9,179 nucleotides of DNA from Flavobacteriales bacterium (GTDB taxonomy: Bacteria > Bacteroidota > Bacteroidia > Flavobacteriales > Weeksellaceae). The stretch is taken from contig CAAGLV010000017.1 in NCBI GenBank assembly GCA_900770875.1, forward strand, positions 1 to 9,179, written 5' to 3'. The position numbers were made by a program, and so were the translations under genes. Every line of letters starts with the position of its first letter. The stretch's first letter is position 1. Shown here piece after piece: positions 7,475 to 9,179 of the stretch. Below the pieces are notes generated by a model that was not told the DNA's origin, did no database searches, and saw only the letters and a list, made by a program, of their open reading frames with translations.

Positions 7475-7929
7475 TACTTTCGTAACATTTCGATGTGTGG
7501 AATATTGTCTTCTAAATATACTTCCGAAACTTGATTAAAGCCAAACGATTCGTAAAATTCTTTAAGATATAATTGACCCGAAATGCGGATTGAAGAAGTA
7601 AATAAACGATTTTCTATCACCATAATCGAATTGGCAATTAACTGTTTACCTAAACCTAATCCTCTAAATTTATCGTTGGTTACCACACGACCAATCGAAG
7701 GTTCGTTTTCGTAAGAAATACCTTTTGGCACAATACGCGAATACGCAACAACTTCATTATTAATTGTTGCCCATAAATGTCCACATTTTAAATCTTTTCC
7801 GTCGGCATCTTGATAAATACAATCTTGTTCGATTACAAAAACTTGATTTCGTAATTGAATAATTTGATACAATTCTTTAGCTGTTAATTCATCAAATAAT
7901 TTATAATGCCAAATCACTTTTGTTTCCAT
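7474..7929 (-). CDS. elaA: ElaA-type GNAT family N-acetyltransferase
   Basis: This is a cytoplasmic acyl-CoA-dependent acetyltransferase of the GNAT fold. The 151 residues align end to end with E. coli ElaA (153), whose physiological substrate is not well defined. Shared landmarks are LYQIIQLRNQVFVIEQDC at about 20-37, YQDADGKDL at 39-47, VAYSRIVPKG at 61-70, IGRVV at 79-83, the acetyl-CoA pyrophosphate-binding motif RGLGLGKQL at 89-97 (R/QxxGxG/A), and FYESFGF followed by VYLEDNIPHIEM near the C-terminus. ATG 7929 shares its A with the upstream stop (TAATG), and its own stop likewise overlaps the next ATG, so it sits in the middle of a coupled operon. That context could mean it modifies something related to the envelope genes downstream, but this is unproven. 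The family call is secure; the biological role is not. Confidence 0.93.
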   Translation of the reverse strand: METKVIWHYKLFDELTAKELYQIIQLRNQVFVIEQDCIYQDADGKDLKCGHLWATINNEVVAYSRIVPKGISYENEPSIGRVVTNDKFRGLGLGKQLIANSIMVIENRLFTSSIRISGQLYLKEFYESFGFNQVSEVYLEDNIPHIEMLRK

Positions 7930-8729
7930 TAATCTAATTTTGAATATTTAGCAATAATGTTTTCGAATGTTTTTTGTGGTAAAATGCTTTTTAATGTCAC
8001 CGAAAACTTTTGCATTGTTTTACCAATGTAATAATGCGGTTTTGTATTTTTTTGATTCATAATTCCTTCGATAATCGGAATTAAATCTTCGGTTGGCGTT
8101 CCTTGCGCCACTTCGTGATCGATATCTGCAACCATCGCATCATATCTCTTTTTATAAAAAGACGAAACAAATGATTTTACGCGTCCTTCGGCAATATTGG
8201 TTTTAATATCTCCAAAATTTAACGTAGCAATTTCAATACCTGTATGACGATTTTCTAAACGAGCCGATTCTATTAAACGATCAATCATTGCTTTTGATGC
8301 CGAATAATATCCTCTAAATGGTAATCCGTTATTACTTGCGATAGACGAAACATTTAAAATATGTCCCGATTTTTGCGCTCGCATAACAGGTAAGACCTCT
8401 TGCATCGTATAAATTGGTCCATAAACATTTACGTTTAATAATTTTTCGATATCCTCTTTTGATGCATCTTCTACAGCTCCTAACATTCCGATTCCGGCAT
8501 TATTAATTAAAACATCAATGCGATTATTCGTTTCTTTTAAAATTTGCTGAAAAGTCTGCTTTACATTCTCTTTATCCGAAACGTCTGTTGGAATATGAAT
8601 AAATCGTTCTTTTCCTTTCTTTGAACGCGATAATCCATAAACGGTATTTCCTTTATCATGAAAATAATTAGCCAAGGTTAACCCTACTCCCGACGAAGAA
8701 CCTGTAATAACTATAACTTTTGATTGCAT
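7929..8729 (-). CDS. Short-chain dehydrogenase/reductase (classical SDR)
   Basis: This is an NAD(P)-dependent oxidoreductase with a Rossmann fold; the substrate is unknown. Numbered from the chosen start it has 266 residues. The cofactor motif is TGSSSGVG at 9-16, D49 would contact the adenine ring, NNAG is at 76-79, the structural Asn of NVNVYG is N101, and the catalytic residues are S129 (NVSSIAS), Y142 and K146 (YSASK). S35/R35-region residues LSRSKKGK after strand 2 suggest NADP(H) preference, a weak inference. An in-frame ATG at 8765 would add 12 hydrophobic residues, but the -7 box at 8760-8753 lies downstream of it and the family normally begins just before the first beta strand, as at ATG 8729. 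It is first in the four-gene operon, and its stop overlaps elaA by one base. Length and motifs are normal, with no sign of damage. Confidence 0.9.
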   Translation of the reverse strand: MQSKVIVITGSSSGVGLTLANYFHDKGNTVYGLSRSKKGKERFIHIPTDVSDKENVKQTFQQILKETNNRIDVLINNAGIGMLGAVEDASKEDIEKLLNVNVYGPIYTMQEVLPVMRAQKSGHILNVSSIASNNGLPFRGYYSASKAMIDRLIESARLENRHTGIEIATLNFGDIKTNIAEGRVKSFVSSFYKKRYDAMVADIDHEVAQGTPTEDLIPIIEGIMNQKNTKPHYYIGKTMQKFSVTLKSILPQKTFENIIAKYSKLD

Positions 8730-8752
8730 ATAACTAAAAAATCTATAAAGCA

Positions 8753-8760
8753 CAAAGCTA
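8753..8760 (-). promoter_or_regulatory. Candidate promoter -7 element of the SDR-elaA-SGNH operon
   Basis: On the reverse strand TAGCTTTG is an exact match to the Bacteroidota -7 consensus TAnnTTTG. Transcription would begin near 8748, about 20 bases before ATG 8729. A TTG at the optimal -33 spacing is absent. It is the only good promoter candidate I see ahead of the four coupled genes. Confidence 0.6.
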
Positions 8761-8938
8761 ATCATTATTAGAAAATCATCTTAATATTGAGTCAAATTAT
8801 CTACAAAATCGTAAATCTTCATTAAAAAACTCTCGGCTTTTTAAAACTTCATTCTATGTTTTCGGAATATTTTAAAAATTTATTTATTTGATTTATTTAA
8901 TGTTAAGAATTTTCTTTTATTTTTTTTCGATAAAGCAT

Positions 8939-8968
8939 TTGGATTTTTCAAAATCAGCCCTATATTTG
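8939..8968 (+). promoter_or_regulatory. Promoter of the tandem tRNA-Val genes
   Basis: This is a complete Bacteroidota-type promoter: TTG at 8939-8941, a 19-base spacer, and TATATTTG at 8961-8968, an exact TAnnTTTG. The predicted start near 8973 leaves about 11 bases of 5' leader before the mature tRNA. The preceding sequence is rich in A and T tracts, as is common upstream of strong stable-RNA promoters. No equivalent promoter precedes the second tRNA copy. Confidence 0.85.
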
Positions 8969-8983
8969 CAATCCAATTACGAA

Positions 8984-9058
8984 GGTCTCTTAGCTCAGTT
9001 GGTTCAGAGCACCTGCCTTACAAGCAGGGGGTCACTGGTTCGAATCCAGTAGGGACCA
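8984..9058 (+). tRNA. tRNA-Val (anticodon TAC), copy 1
   Basis: All cloverleaf arms can be folded by hand: acceptor GGTCTCT (8984-8990) with AGGGACC (9051-9057, one G-U pair), D arm GCTC/GAGC, anticodon stem CCTGC/GCAGG, and T stem ACTGG/CCAGT around the TTCGAAT loop. The anticodon loop CTTACAA places TAC at 9019-9021, which reads GUA and, by wobble, other valine codons. The discriminator base is A58 of the 9000 block (9058), followed by CA rather than CCA, so the 3' CCA is not encoded and must be added by nucleotidyltransferase. Confidence 0.97.
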
Positions 9059-9059
9059 C

Positions 9060-9083
9060 AAAAAGACAATAGAAAGTCTTTTT
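9060..9083 (+). other. Perfect hairpin in the spacer between the tRNA copies
   Basis: AAAAAGAC (9060-9067) pairs perfectly with GTCTTTTT (9076-9083) around an 8-base loop. It begins two bases after the first mature tRNA and ends in a T run. This resembles a weak intrinsic terminator or a processing signal. The stem is only 2 G-C pairs and 6 A-T pairs, so most transcripts probably read through into the second copy, which has no promoter of its own. Confidence 0.5.
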
Positions 9084-9102
9084 AATCAAATTCTAAAAAC
9101 AA

Positions 9103-9177
9103 GGTCTCTTAGCTCAGTTGGTTCAGAGCACCTGCCTTACAAGCAGGGGGTCACTGGTTCGAATCCAGTAGGGACCA
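9103..9177 (+). tRNA. tRNA-Val (anticodon TAC), copy 2
   Basis: This copy is identical in sequence to copy 1 over the whole 75-base mature tRNA, with the same cloverleaf, the anticodon TAC at 9138-9140 and no encoded CCA. It lies 44 bases after the first and has no TAnnTTTG box in the spacer, so it is most likely processed from the same precursor. The window ends two bases later, so further tRNA genes may follow. Confidence 0.97.
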
Positions 9178-9179
9178 CA

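Larger units (their letters stand above)
8982..9179 (+). repeat. Tandem direct repeat carrying the two tRNA-Val genes
   Basis: A 79-base identical block (8982-9060 and 9101-9179) repeats with a period of 119 bases. The identity extends two bases either side of each tRNA and then stops on the left (G versus C). On the right the second copy reaches the window edge, so the true repeat may be longer. This is a local tRNA duplication rather than a mobile element. Confidence 0.9.

Noticed and set aside
7332..7538. Forward-strand open frame across the SGNH-like/elaA junction
   Set aside because: It is antisense to two coupled genes whose reading frames are well supported, and no motif is seen.
8820..8845. 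A-tract/T-tract pair around CTCTCGGC as a hairpin
   Set aside because: Only A-T pairs form and the G/C bases in the centre do not pair; it is more likely AT-rich promoter-proximal sequence.
1..9179. Mobile element, defence system or CRISPR array
   Set aside because: No transposase, integrase, nuclease-effector or spaced repeat array is seen. The only notable repeats are the tandem tRNAs, the paralogous gene pair and the doubled -7 box.

Overview
The window looks like chromosomal DNA of a Bacteroidota member, most likely a flavobacterium. The DNA is AT-rich by eye, ribosome binding sites are weak or absent, protein matches are flavobacterial in character, and several genes are preceded by the Bacteroidota -7 promoter element TAnnTTTG. 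It reads as ordinary housekeeping and transport sequence. I see no insertion sequence, phage gene, CRISPR array, integrase or defence cassette. No gene-free stretch exceeds 300 bases; the longest, 8730-8983, is AT-rich and holds back-to-back promoters for a reverse-strand operon and for the tRNAs.

Layout. Positions 1-311 (reverse) carry the first 103 codons of mutL, cut by the window edge, with its own promoter region. Positions 427-1926 (reverse) encode the sodium/proline symporter PutP. Across an 82-base divergent gap, 2009-4012 (forward) encodes a large DUF255 (YyaL/SPATA20-type) protein with a thioredoxin-like domain. One base after it comes tag, 3-methyladenine DNA glycosylase I, at 4014-4586. 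A separately promoted EamA-family exporter follows at 4650-5543. A strong bidirectional hairpin terminator (5551-5582) separates it from the convergent reverse-strand operon.

The reverse-strand operon runs from 8729 down to 5589: a short-chain dehydrogenase/reductase, an ElaA-type GNAT acetyltransferase, and two tandem paralogous membrane-anchored proteins with an SGNH/DltD-like pattern (GSSR near residue 58 and a C-terminal NTxH block). Junctions are two TAATG overlaps and one 2-base gap, so the four genes are almost certainly co-transcribed and translationally coupled. This is the least explained part of the window. The paralogs may act on an envelope acyl or glycan substrate, but no membrane O-acyltransferase partner lies in the window.

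The right end holds two identical tRNA-Val(UAC) genes in tandem, 119 bases apart, behind one textbook Bacteroidota promoter. The second copy ends two bases before the window edge, so the array may continue.

Two start sites differ from the longest open frame: the EamA gene should start at ATG 4650 rather than TTG 4632, and the dehydrogenase at 8729 rather than 8765. In both cases the longer start lies at or upstream of a -7 promoter element and the conserved domain begins just after the shorter start.
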